Origin: Flavobacteriales bacterium | Lineage (GTDB): Bacteria; Bacteroidota; Bacteroidia; Flavobacteriales_F; PHOS-HE28 | Assembly: GCA_016719225.1 (NCBI GenBank) | Contig: JADKAN010000001.1 | Span: 744,001-808,000, forward strand | Reading direction: 5' to 3' | Length of the DNA stretch: 64,000 nt | Shown here: in pieces, positions 16,165-25,746 of the stretch | Position numbering within the stretch: the stretch's first letter is position 1 | Layout of the letters: every line of letters begins with the position of its first letter | The notes under the pieces: model-generated | Database searches by the model: none | The model's input: the letters and a program-made list of their open reading frames with translations, nothing else | What the model was told of the DNA's origin: nothing | Position numbers and translations under genes: made by a program

Positions 16165-17232
16165 TCATTCAGTTCCGATACGGAACACGTTCCCTCGGAT
16201 CCGGCGCGTCAGCACGCCGTCGATCGTTTCCTCGACCACTAATGCTTTTGCCGTTCCCGATGAAAGCGCTTGGTCAATAGTGTTCACTGCGCCCGCCGGA
16301 ACGCCTGCTCGCTGCAATTTGTCCAGCAAAACGGATCTGGTTTCAAGTAGGATCGGTGTGGCCAGTTCCATGGCCAATTTGCCCCTGTTCCTAACGCGGG
16401 ACGCGTTGTCCCGGTAGTTTGATGCTTCTATCAAATGGGAAAGTCCGACCACGGAGCAAAGCTTTGCGAATTGTGCATTGCTGCCCACGGCGAGTACCAC
16501 TTTTCCACCATCACTACAGGCGAATAGTTCGCCGTAAGGTGCAATGTTTGGATGCAATGTGCCCAAGGGTTCGGCCACATGACCGGCCATTAACCAGTTG
16601 GTGGCCTGATTGACGAGACCGGCCAAAGCGGCTTCTTCCAGGAATACTTCCACGTAGGCGCCTTGGCCGTTGGAATTCCGGTCCAGCAAGGCCAGTAACA
16701 AGCCCTCTTTCAGTTGGTGGGCCGCCAGCACGTCGATCATGGCCACGGGCATTTTGGCTAAGTGCGTCCCGTCGGTCCCTGTCATTCCGATGTACCCTGT
16801 TTCGGTCTGCAGCACAACGTCATAGGCGGGTCGCGCAGGCTGATCTACATACCCGCCGATGTGGCCATGTATCAGCTTTGGGTTGAGCTCACGGAGCCGT
16901 TCCCGGGTTAGACCGAGCTTCTCTGCATCAGCGGCAAGGTGATTCGTGATGAGCACGTCCGCCTTTGCGAGCAACGCGTCGAAAGCCTTAAGCCCGTCAG
17001 CGGTCGTGAGGTCCAAGAAGACATGTTCCTTACCGGAATTCACACTACTGAAATAAGCGCTTACAGGAGATGCCGGATCTTCCGAGGGCAACTTCCATTT
17101 CCGTGTGATATCACCGCCAGCTTTGGGGTTTTCGATCTTCACCACACGGGCACCAAGTTCCGCGAAGAACATGCCTACGGCCGGCCCCGCGAGCACGCTG
17201 GCGGTTTCGATGACGAGCAGGTCTTTCAGCAT
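16165..17232 (-). CDS. CaiB/BaiF-family CoA-transferase
   Basis: 355 residues of the class III CoA-transferase family. It starts MLKDLLVIETASVLAGPAVG and contains ELGARVVKIENPKAGGD and NSGKEHVFLDLTT, the typical N-terminal pattern, then G-Y-I-G-M-T and the expected C-terminal helical part. The family moves CoA between carboxylic acids (carnitine, formyl/oxalyl, 2-hydroxyacyl and racemase types). The catalytic aspartate normally follows a short motif near residue 170 and the substrate cannot be assigned. The frame extends upstream, but the ATG at 17232 is well placed. Convergent with the PH-like gene. Confidence 0.88.
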   Translation of the reverse strand: MLKDLLVIETASVLAGPAVGMFFAELGARVVKIENPKAGGDITRKWKLPSEDPASPVSAYFSSVNSGKEHVFLDLTTADGLKAFDALLAKADVLITNHLAADAEKLGLTRERLRELNPKLIHGHIGGYVDQPARPAYDVVLQTETGYIGMTGTDGTHLAKMPVAMIDVLAAHQLKEGLLLALLDRNSNGQGAYVEVFLEEAALAGLVNQATNWLMAGHVAEPLGTLHPNIAPYGELFACSDGGKVVLAVGSNAQFAKLCSVVGLSHLIEASNYRDNASRVRNRGKLAMELATPILLETRSVLLDKLQRAGVPAGAVNTIDQALSSGTAKALVVEETIDGVLTRRIRGNVFRIGTE

Positions 17233-17236
17233 GGGA

Positions 17237-17244
17237 CGAAAGTA
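17237..17244 (-). promoter_or_regulatory. -7 element for the CoA-transferase (leaderless)
   Basis: Minus-strand TACTTTCG, a full match to TAnnTTYG, ends 4 nt before the ATG at 17232. The mRNA would start at or very near the start codon. Confidence 0.5.
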
Positions 17245-17460
17245 GCTGGCGTGCTTCGGTGATCCGTGATATCCGGTATCCATCCTAGGTGCTTGAGTTC
17301 TATGCTCACGAGGTTCCTGGGAGTGATCAGCACGAATGAACCTTTGGACGGCGCAGGCGCTGTAAGCATTAAAGCGCTGTGGATAAATACGGGCGGATAC
17401 CTGCTGAGCCGCAGGTGTCGGGTCCAATTTTGTACCTGATGCAATTCCCCAGATCATCAA

Positions 17461-18819
17461 ATGGAACTGAACCGCATACTCTCCTACCTGCGCCTTGGTG
17501 AGCACGCCGAATCCCCGGAGCTGGCCATGGAAGCCATCGAGCGTGGGGTGGTCTTCCGCGGCACCAACATGTTGATCTTGGTATGTGCCATCATCATTGC
17601 TTCTGTGGGCCTGAACTTGAACTCCACGGCGGTGGTGATCGGGGCCATGTTGATCTCTCCGCTTATGGGGCCCATCATGGGTGTGGGTGCAGGACTTGGT
17701 GTGCTTGACCTTTGGTTGGTGCGGCGCAGCCTGAAGAATCTAGCATTTGCGGTTGCGATAAGCTTGGCCACCAGTGCACTGTACTTCCTACTGAGCCCAT
17801 TGAGTGATGCACACTCGGAGATCCTCGCGCGCACGAACCCCACGATCTGGGACGTGCTCATCGCCTTGGCAGGCGGCTTCGCAGGAATCATCGCCACGGC
17901 GAGCAAGGAAAAGGTGCGCGGCAACGTAGTGCCCGGAGTGGCCATCGCAACCGCGCTGATGCCGCCTTTGTGCACTGCAGGTTATGGTTTGGCACATCTT
18001 AACTGGACCTATTTGGCTGGTGCACTCTATCTCTTCCTGATCAATTCCGTGTTCATCAGTATCGCGGCATTAGCAACCGTGCGTTGGCTGGGATACCCTC
18101 AGCGCTTCGTGGAAGACCAGAAGCTCACCCGCAAGATCAAGCGCTATACCACATGGATCGTACTGGCCACTGTGCTTCCGAGCATCTGGTTAGCCTATCG
18201 CTTAGTGGTACAGAACGCCTTTGCCCACAAAGCCGAAGGTTTCATCGCATACGAATGCACGGTTCCTGAGAATTATCTGCTCGACAAGAAAGTGGACCCC
18301 GCGAACCGCACCATTACGCTTACCTACCTCGGGAACGGCATCACACCGGAAAGACGCACGCTAATGGAGGATCGGCTCGCTGCGCACGGCATTGCCGGTG
18401 CTGAACTGGACATAAGCACAGGATTGTCGCTTCAGGAATTGGACACGAAGGACCGGGAAAAGAGCGAAGGCATGCAGCGCCAGATCGATGACCAGTCCGC
18501 ATTGGTCGCTAAGTTGGGAGCTATGCGCGACAGCTTGACGCAGATCTCAAAAGGCGGGGAGGCCTTGATGAACGAGGCGAAAGCAATGGAGCCCGGATTG
18601 AGCTGGCTCGTGAAAGCGGACCTTCCCGGTACCACGTCCAAGGACAGCATTAAACAACTGGTCGCCGCACATTTCGTACATTATCCCGATACCGCAACCG
18701 TGGGTCGCATGCAGCGATGGCTGAACGTCCGGCTCAACAACAAGCACTTCGTGCTGACCATAACGGCCGACAGTGACGAGCAGGGAAAAGAAGGCATAGG
18801 CGGTCGAAAACGAAAATGA
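17461..18819 (+). CDS. DUF389-family membrane protein (TIGR00341-like)
   Basis: 452 residues. The N-terminal half has about six hydrophobic helices with the DUF389 hallmarks AIIIASVGLNLNSTAVVIGAM, LISPLMGPIMG and VVPGVAIATALMPPLCTAGYG. The C-terminal ~200 residues are soluble, with a heptad-like stretch (about 320-370) and a region ending LNNKHFVLTITAD. The function of DUF389 is not established. The stop overlaps the next gene by 4 nt (18816-18819). The intergenic region upstream (17233-17460) is divergent from the CoA-transferase. Confidence 0.88.
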   Translation: MELNRILSYLRLGEHAESPELAMEAIERGVVFRGTNMLILVCAIIIASVGLNLNSTAVVIGAMLISPLMGPIMGVGAGLGVLDLWLVRRSLKNLAFAVAISLATSALYFLLSPLSDAHSEILARTNPTIWDVLIALAGGFAGIIATASKEKVRGNVVPGVAIATALMPPLCTAGYGLAHLNWTYLAGALYLFLINSVFISIAALATVRWLGYPQRFVEDQKLTRKIKRYTTWIVLATVLPSIWLAYRLVVQNAFAHKAEGFIAYECTVPENYLLDKKVDPANRTITLTYLGNGITPERRTLMEDRLAAHGIAGAELDISTGLSLQELDTKDREKSEGMQRQIDDQSALVAKLGAMRDSLTQISKGGEALMNEAKAMEPGLSWLVKADLPGTTSKDSIKQLVAAHFVHYPDTATVGRMQRWLNVRLNNKHFVLTITADSDEQGKEGIGGRKRK

Positions 18820-20354
18820 GCAAGAAAAGAAGTACGTCGAAGAAAGTGGAGGTCCGTCCGTTGAACATGGACGCATTTGATGATTTTGCATCAGCCATGG
18901 GGGCTGCCTACCCGGATTGGAGCGGAGGACTGTGGAAGCGCGAGACCATTTCCCGGCTGGTGGGGTTATTCCCGGAAGGACAGCTCGGTGTGTTCGTGAA
19001 CGGTAAGTTGGCAGGATGCGCGCTCACTGTCATTGTTGATATCGATAAATTAGGCTTGGACCACAACTACAGGAAAGCCACAGGGGACTACACATTCAGC
19101 ACCCATGATCCCAAGGGGAACGTGCTCTACGGCATCGAGGTATTCGTTCATCCGGAATACCGTGGCATACGGCTGGGAAGGCGCTTGTACGAGGCGCGCA
19201 AAGAACTCTGCGAACACCTCAATCTCCGCTCTGTGATGTTCGGGGGGCGCATTCCTAATTACCACAAGCACGAAAAGAAGCTCACGCCGAAGCAATACAT
19301 CGCCAAGGTGCGCGAGAAGGAATTGCACGACCCGGTGCTCTCGTTCCAGCTTTCGAATGATTTCCACGTGGTGCGCCTGCTCAAGGGATACATGCCGGAC
19401 GATGTGAACTCCATGCAGTACGCCACGTTGATGGAATGGGATAACATCTACCACGACGAAGCCGCCATGGGTGGCAGCTGGGGACGCAACGTGCGCCTTG
19501 GACTGGTGCAATGGCAAATGCGCAACTATAATGGCATCGACGGCCTCTTTGAACACCTCGAGTTCTTTCTCCAAGTAGTGAGCGGGTATGGCAGCGACTT
19601 CGCGGTATTTCCCGAATTGTTCAACGCTCCGCTCATGGCTATGTATGATACACAAAGTGAGGCGGAGGCGATCCGCAGTCTTGCTGAGCACACGATACCC
19701 ATCCGCGACTTCATGGTGCAAGCGGCCATGAAATACAACGTGAACATCGTGACCGGGAGCATGCCGTTGGTGGAGGAAGGGGTGCTGTACAATATGGGCT
19801 TCCTTTGTCGCAGGGATGGGAGCTGGGAACGTTATGAGAAGATCCACATCACCCCCAATGAAAAACGTGCATGGGGTATCCATGGCGGCAAGCAAGTACG
19901 TGTCTTCGACACGGATTGCGGCAGGGTTGGCGTAGTGATCTGTTACGATTGCGAATTTCCGGAACTCGTGCGTTTGTTGGCGTTGCAGGGAATGGAGTTG
20001 CTGTTCATCCCCTTCCTCACGGACACCCAGAACGCATTTTCACGGGTCCGACAATGTGCTATGGCACGGGCGATCGAGAACGAGTGCTTCGTGGCGATCG
20101 CTGGCAGTGTCGGGAACTTGCCCAAAGTGAAGAACATGGACATCCAGTATGCTCAGAGCGCCGTGTTCACACCTTGTGATTTCGCATTCCCGGCCACGGG
20201 TATCAAAGGAGAGGCAACGGCCAACACGGAGATGGTCCTGGTCGTGGACGTGGACATGAGCCTGCTGCGTGACCTGCACCACCGGGGCAGTGTGCAGAAC
20301 CTGAAGGACAGGAGGGATGACGTTTACACATTGAAGCTGAATTCGGATACTTAA
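18816..20354 (+). CDS. GNAT acetyltransferase / carbon-nitrogen hydrolase fusion
   Basis: 512 residues with two domains. The N-terminal GNAT acetyltransferase (about 10-210) has the acetyl-CoA loop in VHPEYRGIRLGRRLYEARK. The C-terminal nitrilase-superfamily domain (about 225-500) has a full triad: glutamate in AVFPELFNAP (about 266), lysine in YEKIHITPNEK (about 342) and cysteine in VICYDCEFPE (about 375). Such fusions occur in several phyla, but the joint substrate is unknown; an amide is acted on by the nitrilase half. Translational coupling to the DUF389 gene suggests that they work together. Confidence 0.9.
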   Translation: MSKKRSTSKKVEVRPLNMDAFDDFASAMGAAYPDWSGGLWKRETISRLVGLFPEGQLGVFVNGKLAGCALTVIVDIDKLGLDHNYRKATGDYTFSTHDPKGNVLYGIEVFVHPEYRGIRLGRRLYEARKELCEHLNLRSVMFGGRIPNYHKHEKKLTPKQYIAKVREKELHDPVLSFQLSNDFHVVRLLKGYMPDDVNSMQYATLMEWDNIYHDEAAMGGSWGRNVRLGLVQWQMRNYNGIDGLFEHLEFFLQVVSGYGSDFAVFPELFNAPLMAMYDTQSEAEAIRSLAEHTIPIRDFMVQAAMKYNVNIVTGSMPLVEEGVLYNMGFLCRRDGSWERYEKIHITPNEKRAWGIHGGKQVRVFDTDCGRVGVVICYDCEFPELVRLLALQGMELLFIPFLTDTQNAFSRVRQCAMARAIENECFVAIAGSVGNLPKVKNMDIQYAQSAVFTPCDFAFPATGIKGEATANTEMVLVVDVDMSLLRDLHHRGSVQNLKDRRDDVYTLKLNSDT

Positions 20355-20526
20355 GGAATAGGCCACGCTCCAAAAGACTTTCGGAGATGCATTGAACGCT
20401 CGGTTTTGTAGCGTCCTGGATCCGTGCCGGGACTGTTCCAAGAGCCACTGTTAATGGAACTATTCCTGTCGTGTTGTGTAAAAATGAACGCTCCCGGTCT
20501 CTCACCGGGGTCCGCTAAACTCTACC

Positions 20527-20534
20527 GACCTTCG
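20527..20534 (+). promoter_or_regulatory. Probable -7 element for the GlmU-like gene (leaderless)
   Basis: GACCTTCG, one mismatch to TAnnTTYG, ends 4 nt before the ATG at 20539 in the context ACCGACCTTCGCACC. It is identical over twelve bases to the sequence before hutI. Confidence 0.35.
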
Positions 20535-20538
20535 CACC

Positions 20539-21732
20539 ATGGCCATCCTGCTTTCAGACGCTGGGCTTCACCGCCAACTGTTGCCGCTTACCTATACCAG
20601 GCCGTTAGGCGCTTTGCGCTGTGGTATTCGCACGCAAGCCGAAGCGTGGGGGGCGATCTCCGGGCTGCCCATAGGTTTCCTGACCGAGTCCTATCTGCAA
20701 GCCAAGTTCCCTCCGGTTGAAGCGGAACGGCTCTACGAAGTGCATGGTGGCCTGCTCGCGCACAAGAATGTGGTGGACGCCGTTCTGGATCTGACGCCCG
20801 GTCAAGTGTTGATGCAGGGTGGAAAGCCGCTTGCGTTCTGCTTACAAGGCACAGCGCACACAGCAACCATGGATTGGCAGGTACCGCCCGCCTTCCTGAC
20901 CCAAGTGGAGTACAGCGGCACCGTGTTCTTGATCGAACGGCCTTGGCACGTTTTCCAATCTTGCGGCGTGGCTTTGAGTAATGATCTGGACCATGTCACC
21001 GCAGGTAGGAAGAGCGCACCCTTGAGTGCTTCGAACACCGTGATCGGTGATCCAGCCATGGTTTTTTTGGAGACAGGCGCTAAAGCCGAAGCCAGCATTT
21101 TCAACACCGCGAACGGCCCCGTATACATCGGAAAAGGTGCGGAGGTGATGGAGGGGTGCATGCTACGTGGGCCTGTGGCATTGGGGGAGAATGCCCAGTT
21201 GAAAATGGGTGCGAAAATTTACGGGGCAAGCTCTTTCGGGCCGGAATGCCGTGTAGGCGGGGAGGTGAGCAACAGCGTGATGCAGGGATACAGCAACAAG
21301 GGTCACGACGGTTTCCTGGGCAACAGCGTGCTAGGAGAATGGTGCAACCTTGGAGCGGACACGAACACGAGCAACTTGAAGAACACTTACGGCGACGTTA
21401 CTGCTTGGAGCTACGCCGCTGAAGCGTTAACACCGTCAGGCCAGCAATTTCTGGGTCTGGTGATGGGTGATCATGCCAAAAGCGCCATCAACACCATGTT
21501 CAATACCGGCACCGTGGCAGGGCCCTGTGCGAATATTTTCGGCGGTGGTTTTCCGCCCAAACACATCCCGGCTTTCGCTTGGGGTGGTGCCGAAGGCTTT
21601 GGTACCTACGCGCTGGACAAGGCTTTCAGCACATGCCGCCGTGTGATGGAGCGCCGGCATGTCCCCTTTACGCAAGCGGACCAGGAGATCTTGCGGCACG
21701 TCTTCCATGCCACAGCGAGTTACCGGGACTGA
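20539..21732 (+). CDS. Alternative GlmU-like sugar nucleotidyltransferase / acetyltransferase
   Basis: 397 residues. The N-terminal region (LLPLTYTRPLGALRCGI) is the form found in the Bacteroidota GlmU-like family (TIGR03991 type) and lacks the LxxGxGTR loop of classical nucleotidyltransferases. The C-terminal half is a left-handed beta helix made of hexapeptide repeats (GPVYIGKGAEVMEGCM, LGENAQLKMGAKIYG, SVLGEWCNLGADTN). It is likely to act in UDP-GlcNAc synthesis or another nucleotide-sugar route; activity is inferred from the family. Length is normal. 114 bp separate it from lon. Confidence 0.8.
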   Translation: MAILLSDAGLHRQLLPLTYTRPLGALRCGIRTQAEAWGAISGLPIGFLTESYLQAKFPPVEAERLYEVHGGLLAHKNVVDAVLDLTPGQVLMQGGKPLAFCLQGTAHTATMDWQVPPAFLTQVEYSGTVFLIERPWHVFQSCGVALSNDLDHVTAGRKSAPLSASNTVIGDPAMVFLETGAKAEASIFNTANGPVYIGKGAEVMEGCMLRGPVALGENAQLKMGAKIYGASSFGPECRVGGEVSNSVMQGYSNKGHDGFLGNSVLGEWCNLGADTNTSNLKNTYGDVTAWSYAAEALTPSGQQFLGLVMGDHAKSAINTMFNTGTVAGPCANIFGGGFPPKHIPAFAWGGAEGFGTYALDKAFSTCRRVMERRHVPFTQADQEILRHVFHATASYRD

Positions 21733-21846
21733 CAACTTCGCAGGCGCGGCGAGGCGGCACGAAGGTTGTCCAATGCATCCAACGCGCAGGGCCGGTCCTT
21801 GGAGCGGCATCGTACTTTTGAAACCGACACTTTGGCCACCTGTTGC

Positions 21847-24303
21847 ATGAGCGAGATATTAATGAACGACAGCCCTCTGTTTTCCTCTGAAGTGATCGAG
21901 AATGAGCACGAGACCGAGTTGATCCCCTTGATCACCGCGGAGGATGAGGAGTTGATGAATGCCGAGAAGACCCCAGCGGAGCTTCCCATTCTTCCATTGC
22001 GCAATACCGTGTTGTTCCCCGGCGTAGTGATCCCGATCACGGTTGGCCGCGATCGCAGTATCCGATTGATCCAGGAGGTTTATCGCGGTAACCGCACACT
22101 CGGGGTGCTCAGCCAAAAGGATTCGAGCATCGAGGAGCCGCGTGCTGAGGATCTCAACAAGGTGGGTACCATCGCCACCATCATCCGCATGTTGCGTATG
22201 CCCGATGGCAGCACTACAGCGGTTATACAGGGCAAAAAGCGTTTCGAAATGATCGAAATGGCCCAAAGCGATCCATACTTCACCGCCAAGGTGAAAGAGT
22301 TCGAGGAGCTGCGTCCGGAAAAAGGTGACAAAACCTTCGAGGCACTGGTGAGTTCCCTGAAGGACCTTTCCATCAACATTATCAAAGCCAGCCCGCACAT
22401 TCCCAGCGAAGCAAGCTTTGCCATCAAGAACATCGACAGCCCCAGTTTCTTGGTGAACTTCATCAGCAGCAACATGAACGCCGAAGTGGCGGAGAAGCAG
22501 CGGATGCTCGAAGTGGCCGACTTGCGCGACCGCGCCAACATGCTGCTCGCGCACCTCACCAAGGAGCTGCAGATGCTGGAGATGAAGAACGAGATCCAGA
22601 GCAAGGTGCGCACCGAGGTGGACAAGCAACAGCGCGAATATTTTCTGCACCAGCAGATCAAGACGATCCAGGACGAACTCGGTGGGAATCCCGTCGAAAT
22701 GGAGATCGAGGAGATGCGGGAGAAGGCCGCAAAGAAAAAGTGGACGGTGAAGACCGGCGAACTCTTCGAGAAGGAACTTGGGAAGTTGCAACGCATGAAC
22801 CCGCAAGGGGCCGAGTTCAGCGTGCAATTCAGTTACGTACAGCTGCTGTTGGAGCTACCATGGGGTGAATACACCAAGGACAATTTCGATCTGAAAGCGG
22901 CGCAAAAGATCCTCGACCGTGACCACTTCGGCCTGGAAAAGGTGAAGGAGCGCCTGATCGAACACCTCGCCGTGTTGAAGCTGAAAGGCGACATGAAAGC
23001 CCCTATCATCTGCCTGTTCGGCCCTCCCGGTGTCGGCAAGACCAGTTTGGGTAAAAGCATGGCCGAAGCATTGGGCCGCAAATACGTACGCATGAGCTTG
23101 GGCGGTCTCCACGACGAGGCCGAGATCCGCGGGCACCGTAAAACCTATATAGGCGCGATGCCGGGACGCCTCATCCAAAGCCTCAAAAAGGCGGGTACGA
23201 GCAATCCACTTTTCGTGTTGGACGAGATCGATAAAGTGGGCAAGGATTTCCATGGGGATCCAGCTAGCGCGCTCTTGGAGGTCTTGGATCCTGAGCAGAA
23301 CCACGCCTTCTATGATAATTACGTGGAGATGGAATACGACCTCAGCCGCGTGATGTTCGTGGCCACGGCCAATTCCCTGAGCACCATCCACCCGGCCCTG
23401 CGCGACCGTATGGAGGTGATCGAGGTGAACGGCTACACCTTGGAGGAAAAGATCCAGATCGCCTTGCGACACCTGCTTCCCAAACTCCTGAAAGATTCAG
23501 GCATCAAGCCGAAGCAGTTCAAGCTCGGAGAAGGTCTATTGGAGGCCATAGTAGAGAACTACACCGACGAAAGCGGAGTGCGTACGTTGGAAAAGCGCAT
23601 CGCCAAACTGGTGCGATACCGTGCCAAGCAGATCGCACTGAAGGAAAAGTTCAGCACGACCCTTCAAGTCGCTGATCTGGTGAAGATCTACGGCCCGAGC
23701 CATGCTCGCGACAAATACCAAGGCAACAACGTTGCTGGCGTTGTTATCGGTTTGGCCTGGACGCCTACCGGTGGGGATATTCTTTTCTTGGAGACCAGCA
23801 TCACGAAAGGCGAAGGCAAGCTCACCCTTACGGGAAATCTGGGCGATGTGATGAAGGAAAGTGCCATGATCGCTTTGGAATATCTCAAGGCCCACAGCAA
23901 TATCATCGGGCTGCAGCAGGATGTCTTCAAACGTTGGAACGTACATATCCACGTGCCTGAAGGTGCAACTCCCAAGGACGGACCATCTGCCGGGATCGCC
24001 ATGATCACGAGTATCGCGAGTGCCTTCACCCAGCAAAAAGTGCGCAAGTACCTGGCCATGACGGGCGAGATCACCTTGCGGGGAAGAGTGCTTCCCGTGG
24101 GCGGCATCAAGGAGAAGATCCTCGCCGCGAAACGCGCAGGCATCAAGGAGATCATCCTCAGCCAGGACAACCGCAAGGACATTGAGGAGATCGATGCGCG
24201 CTACGTCAAGGGCATGCGATTCCACTACGTTTCCGAAATGATCGACGTGGTGAAACATGCACTGCTGAAGGAAAAGGTGGAGCATGCGCTTCAAGTGGCC
24301 TGA
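21847..24303 (+). CDS. lon: ATP-dependent protease Lon
   Basis: 818 residues from the ATG at 21847; the frame is open to 21766, and an ATG 5 codons downstream is also possible. Domain order: N-terminal LON substrate-binding domain (PILPLRNTVLFPGVVIPI), a coiled middle, AAA+ (Walker A GPPGVGKTSLGKS at about 392, Walker B LFVLDEIDKV) and the C-terminal serine protease with the Ser-Lys dyad (PKDGPSAGIAM, S about 714; GGIKEKILAAKRAG, K about 755). It degrades misfolded and some regulatory proteins in the cytosol. A strong terminator follows. Confidence 0.96.
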   Translation: MSEILMNDSPLFSSEVIENEHETELIPLITAEDEELMNAEKTPAELPILPLRNTVLFPGVVIPITVGRDRSIRLIQEVYRGNRTLGVLSQKDSSIEEPRAEDLNKVGTIATIIRMLRMPDGSTTAVIQGKKRFEMIEMAQSDPYFTAKVKEFEELRPEKGDKTFEALVSSLKDLSINIIKASPHIPSEASFAIKNIDSPSFLVNFISSNMNAEVAEKQRMLEVADLRDRANMLLAHLTKELQMLEMKNEIQSKVRTEVDKQQREYFLHQQIKTIQDELGGNPVEMEIEEMREKAAKKKWTVKTGELFEKELGKLQRMNPQGAEFSVQFSYVQLLLELPWGEYTKDNFDLKAAQKILDRDHFGLEKVKERLIEHLAVLKLKGDMKAPIICLFGPPGVGKTSLGKSMAEALGRKYVRMSLGGLHDEAEIRGHRKTYIGAMPGRLIQSLKKAGTSNPLFVLDEIDKVGKDFHGDPASALLEVLDPEQNHAFYDNYVEMEYDLSRVMFVATANSLSTIHPALRDRMEVIEVNGYTLEEKIQIALRHLLPKLLKDSGIKPKQFKLGEGLLEAIVENYTDESGVRTLEKRIAKLVRYRAKQIALKEKFSTTLQVADLVKIYGPSHARDKYQGNNVAGVVIGLAWTPTGGDILFLETSITKGEGKLTLTGNLGDVMKESAMIALEYLKAHSNIIGLQQDVFKRWNVHIHVPEGATPKDGPSAGIAMITSIASAFTQQKVRKYLAMTGEITLRGRVLPVGGIKEKILAAKRAGIKEIILSQDNRKDIEEIDARYVKGMRFHYVSEMIDVVKHALLKEKVEHALQVA

Positions 24304-24315
24304 ACCGAACGGTCC

Positions 24316-24357
24316 AAATGAAAAAAGCCGGCTTATTAAAGCCGGCTTTTTTCATTT
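24316..24357 (+). terminator. Intrinsic terminator after lon
   Basis: Perfect 19-bp inverted repeat (24316-24334 and 24339-24357, loop ATTA) with GCCGGC in the stem and a run of six T on the 3' arm. It lies 13 nt after the lon stop and may work in both directions. Confidence 0.9.
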
Positions 24358-24389
24358 GTTCATTGCGTGGAAGGTTCCTCTCATATTTG
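24355..24389 (+). promoter_or_regulatory. Probable promoter for the porin gene
   Basis: TTTG (24355-24358), 23 nt spacing and CATATTTG (24382-24389, one mismatch to TAnnTTTG) lie 17 nt upstream of the porin ATG. The -33 element overlaps the 3' arm of the lon terminator. Confidence 0.4.
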
Positions 24390-24406
24390 CCGTTCAACTC
24401 CTGTAT

Positions 24407-25612
24407 ATGCGCACCACGGTCCCTCTTATGCTCGTTCTGACCTTATTCTTAGGGGCCTCAGTGACGCAGGCACAACAAGGTAGCGCTGTCTTTTTGGAGC
24501 CCCATCGCGGATTACTGGTAAAACGCGATTCAACATTTGAATTGCTTTTCCGGTTCCGCATGCAGGACCGCGCTGCGTTCACCCATAAGGTCGGTGATGA
24601 CCTGGAAGATGCCTCAGCCGCGTTCCTTGTTCGCCGGTTCCGCATAAAATTCGAAGGTTTCGCCCTTTCTCCGAGGCTGAAGTACAAGGTGCAACTGGGT
24701 CTTTCGGAGAGCGACCAGAACGTCGGCGACGGCAGCTCGCCCAGCCCATTGCTGGATGCACTGGTCACGTACGCAATTACCCCGCACACCTCCGTCGGTT
24801 TCGGCCAAGGCAAGCTGCCGGGTGGGCGCCAGGCACTGGTCTCCTCCGGCGAGATGGAATTACCCGAACGCCCTTTGGCTAACGGTTCCTTTACCGCCGA
24901 CCGGGATTTCGGTCTATTTGCAGACCATTCACTGAATGCCGGTGAACAGGTGGTGCGGTTGCGGGCCGCAATTACACAAGGGGAGGGTAGAAGCGCTGCT
25001 TCCGGGGACCTAGGACTGAATTACACCGGCCGTTTGGAATGGTTGCCTTTAGGTGCCTTCAGCGGCAAGGATGGTGACTATCAGGAAGGCGATCTGTTGC
25101 GTGAACCAAAACCTAAGCTTTCCATCGCTGCCGCGTTCAGCACCAACCGCAATGCCCGACGCAGCTTAGGGGTGAACGGCCCGCGCTTTCCGGATGGCCA
25201 AGGACGCACCATCGACACCTTCTTTGCCGACATGCTCTTCAAGCACAATGGGTGGTCCTGGCAGAACGAGTTCAACCAGCGGCATACCGAGGGATCACCG
25301 GTGTTACAGGACACCGTGACGAACGCCATCACCGCGGTGGACGAGGGTTGGGGGATCACTAGCGAGTTGGGTTGCATGGTGGGCAAGCGGTCGCAAGCGG
25401 TTGTGCGCTATTCGGCCTTCATGCCCGGGGATCGCGTGGTTTCCCGCTTTTCCCAGCGCGAGGAAGCTTGGGCGGGTTGGTCGTATTACCTCAATGATCA
25501 CCGGGTAAAATTACAGTCGGCCGTGACGTACACTTGGCAGCACGGCGTTGCGGACTTCTCGCGAATAGGAAATCAATGGGGCCTGTTCCTTCAGGTAGAG
25601 ATGGGTATTTGA
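24407..25612 (+). CDS. OprO/OprP-type outer-membrane porin
   Basis: 401 residues from the ATG at 24407. A signal peptide (TVPLMLVLTLFLGASVTQAQ) is followed by a beta-barrel of the phosphate-selective porin O/P family. Supporting phrases are FRFRMQDRAAFTHK, AFLVRRFRIKFEGFALSPRLKYKVQLG, the GQGKLPGGRQ loop and the SGEMELPERP stretch, with an aromatic last strand (LFLQVEMGI). The family forms anion or polyphosphate channels; selectivity cannot be read here. The pst genes begin 1.8 kb downstream on the same strand, which makes a phosphate role plausible. Confidence 0.85.
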   Translation: MRTTVPLMLVLTLFLGASVTQAQQGSAVFLEPHRGLLVKRDSTFELLFRFRMQDRAAFTHKVGDDLEDASAAFLVRRFRIKFEGFALSPRLKYKVQLGLSESDQNVGDGSSPSPLLDALVTYAITPHTSVGFGQGKLPGGRQALVSSGEMELPERPLANGSFTADRDFGLFADHSLNAGEQVVRLRAAITQGEGRSAASGDLGLNYTGRLEWLPLGAFSGKDGDYQEGDLLREPKPKLSIAAAFSTNRNARRSLGVNGPRFPDGQGRTIDTFFADMLFKHNGWSWQNEFNQRHTEGSPVLQDTVTNAITAVDEGWGITSELGCMVGKRSQAVVRYSAFMPGDRVVSRFSQREEAWAGWSYYLNDHRVKLQSAVTYTWQHGVADFSRIGNQWGLFLQVEMGI

Positions 25613-25733
25613 TGGATATCCGACCGCATCCATTGGCAAAGAATTGAACAATGCCCAGCTTTAAGTAACGATCATACTTTTCGCTGGTTGATATCAGGTG
25701 CTCATCGATCACCGGTTCCCGTTAAGCTTGGTC

Positions 25734-25741
25734 TATTTTTG
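25734..25741 (+). promoter_or_regulatory. -7 element for the Rrf2 regulator (leaderless)
   Basis: TATTTTTG is a perfect TAnnTTTG that ends 5 nt before the ATG at 25747. No TTG is found at the usual upstream spacing. Confidence 0.5.
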
Positions 25742-25746
25742 CGGTC

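Noticed and set aside
24316..24357. The perfect inverted repeat after lon, considered as an attachment or regulatory site
   Set aside because: GC-rich stem followed by T run directly after a stop is better explained as an intrinsic terminator.
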